Assembly (NCBI GenBank): GCA_031257835.1
Contig: JAIRNY010000020.1
Location: 62,001 to 126,000, forward strand
DNA from: Candidatus Endomicrobiellum cryptotermitis
GTDB lineage: Bacteria > Elusimicrobiota > Endomicrobiia > Endomicrobiales > Endomicrobiaceae
Direction of reading: 5' to 3'
DNA length: 64,000 nt
The notes below the pieces were generated by a model, which was given only the letters and a program-made list of their open reading frames with translations, made no database searches and was not told the DNA's origin. This document shows, piece after piece, positions 63,376 through 64,000 of this stretch; position 1 is the first letter of the stretch; each line of letters begins with the position of its first letter. A program made the translations under genes and the position numbers.

Positions 63376-64000
63376 TTATCTTTTATTACTAAAAAATGTC
63401 AATTTTGCAGATACTACACCTATATTACTTTCAACCTTTATATAAATAGGTAATCTTTTTGCATCTGCAGTAATCCAGATTAATATTTTACCACCTAAAT
63501 CAATTGTATTATTTTCATACAATAAAGGTTCTAAAACAAAACAGTTACGTTGACCTAAAAAAGTAGTATTTAATTGTTCCTTTTTTAAAACCAAAACAGA
63601 TATCGACACAGAAACATCTTGAAAATATAAATTTAAAATATATTTACGCCCTACTTTTAAATCAAGCGTTCTAATACAATATAGAGTAGCTAAAATATCT
63701 TTTACATTTTTTAACGTTTTCCCTTCTTTTATAATTCCATTATTATTTAATCTATAGTTTTGCTCTTTTGGCTCAAATACAATATGCTCATATCTTTCTT
63801 TACCATCCTGAAGCATTTTTGAAACAAATTCAAAAGAATACGTACCATTATATTCAAACAAAGATTCAAAATAAGCATTAAGATAAAACATAGAAGACAA
63901 AAAATCATTTGTTGTTACATTTAAACGAGCATAACGAGTTTTTATTCCGTTCATATCTTTAAACCCTTTAAACTCTAAGCTTGCATCCCCAATAGTAAGC
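63376..64000 (-). CDS. DUF3108-like envelope protein (partial)
   Basis: The frame is open to the right edge; residues L-T-I-G-D-A-S-L-E-F-K-G precede the internal Met at 63954. The visible 208 residues are beta-rich (Y-S-F-E-F-V-S-K-M-L-Q-D-G, then D-L-G-G-K-I-L-I-W-I-T-A-D-A-K-R-L-P-I-Y). The end, W-x-x-x-D-x-x-R-x-P-x-x, is typical of DUF3108, whose members are predicted periplasmic or outer-membrane. The start and any signal peptide lie outside. Confidence 0.6.
   Translation of the reverse strand, partial: LTIGDASLEFKGFKDMNGIKTRYARLNVTTNDFLSSMFYLNAYFESLFEYNGTYSFEFVSKMLQDGKERYEHIVFEPKEQNYRLNNNGIIKEGKTLKNVKDILATLYCIRTLDLKVGRKYILNLYFQDVSVSISVLVLKKEQLNTTFLGQRNCFVLEPLLYENNTIDLGGKILIWITADAKRLPIYIKVESNIGVVSAKLTFFSNKR

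Noticed and set aside
1..64000. CRISPR arrays, rRNA operon, prophage or replication origin
   Set aside because: No regularly spaced direct repeats, rRNA core sequences, phage structural genes or DnaA-box clusters were noticed.

Overview
The window is a low-GC (roughly 30-35 %, judged by eye) bacterial chromosome segment with short gene spacing, many 1-16 bp gene overlaps, and an unusual mix of intact housekeeping genes and decaying ones. Gene content (parvulin foldases, a full run of peptidoglycan-precursor genes, the HydE maturase of [FeFe] hydrogenase, B12-dependent ribonucleotide reductase, B12 uptake) together with at least six eroded genes fits a host-associated member of the Elusimicrobiota such as an Endomicrobium-like gut symbiont. 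That assignment is an inference from gene content and style, not from a marker-gene comparison.

Layout. (1) 1-7.1 kb, plus strand: two tandem parvulin PPIases, pdxA, rimI, a large TPR protein, a DUF4143-type ATPase, ispE, and a tRNA-Gln whose 5' end overlaps the end of ispE. (2) 7.3-9.0 kb, minus: a wrecked barrel/OmpA surface-protein gene. (3) 9.2-13.1 kb, minus: glutaredoxin, ferredoxin-thioredoxin-reductase catalytic subunit with a frameshifted rubredoxin tail, btuR, btuF, btuC, btuD. (4) 13.1-14.9 kb: a broken gene that fuses a cyclodipeptide-synthase-like domain to a PAS/histidine kinase. (5) 14.9-18 kb: radC, a GGQ release-factor-like gene, a HAD phosphatase and a dead sugar-binding lipoprotein. 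(6) 18-27.7 kb, minus: nrdR, nrdJ, dcd, guaA, then pstS-pstC-pstA-pstB-pstB-phoU. The two PstB proteins carry complementary active-site losses. (7) 27.9-28.7 kb: tRNA-Thr, tRNA-Phe and two small envelope genes. (8) 29.3-44.8 kb, minus: zinc-ribbon protein, rnpB, a TauE-like protein, then rsmH, ftsL-like, ftsI, an IS remnant, murE, murF, mraY, murD, ftsW, murG, surE, uvrB. (9) 45-47.7 kb, minus: tRNA-Ile2/Met, tRNA-Leu, bioD-bioA. (10) 47.9-54.1 kb, plus: cyclophilin, DJ-1 family protein, nadC, birA, two tiny membrane proteins, ybaB, hydE, mnmA. (11) 54.3-64 kb, minus: pta, an acyl-CoA synthetase, a dead XRE-type regulator, a lipoprotein plus short FtsH-like protease pair, gpmA, a dead tex gene, a CDF metal transporter, and a DUF3108-like gene cut by the right edge.

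How the genes fit together: BtuCDF imports cobalamin, BtuR adenosylates it, and NrdJ consumes it for deoxynucleotide synthesis under NrdR control, with Dcd feeding the dUTP branch. BioA/BioD make biotin and BirA ligates it and probably represses their promoter. Acyl-CoA synthetase and Pta handle acetyl-CoA and acetyl phosphate, and HydE points to hydrogen metabolism. The rsmH-to-murG block supplies lipid II.

Most worth a second look: (a) the tandem PstB pair, which looks like an asymmetric ATPase heterodimer; (b) the cyclodipeptide-synthase-like/PAS/kinase fusion; (c) a ~200-bp palindromic repeat family in four places, with end sequences that change together; (d) the ispE/tRNA-Gln overlap. 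No CRISPR array, rRNA operon or prophage was seen.
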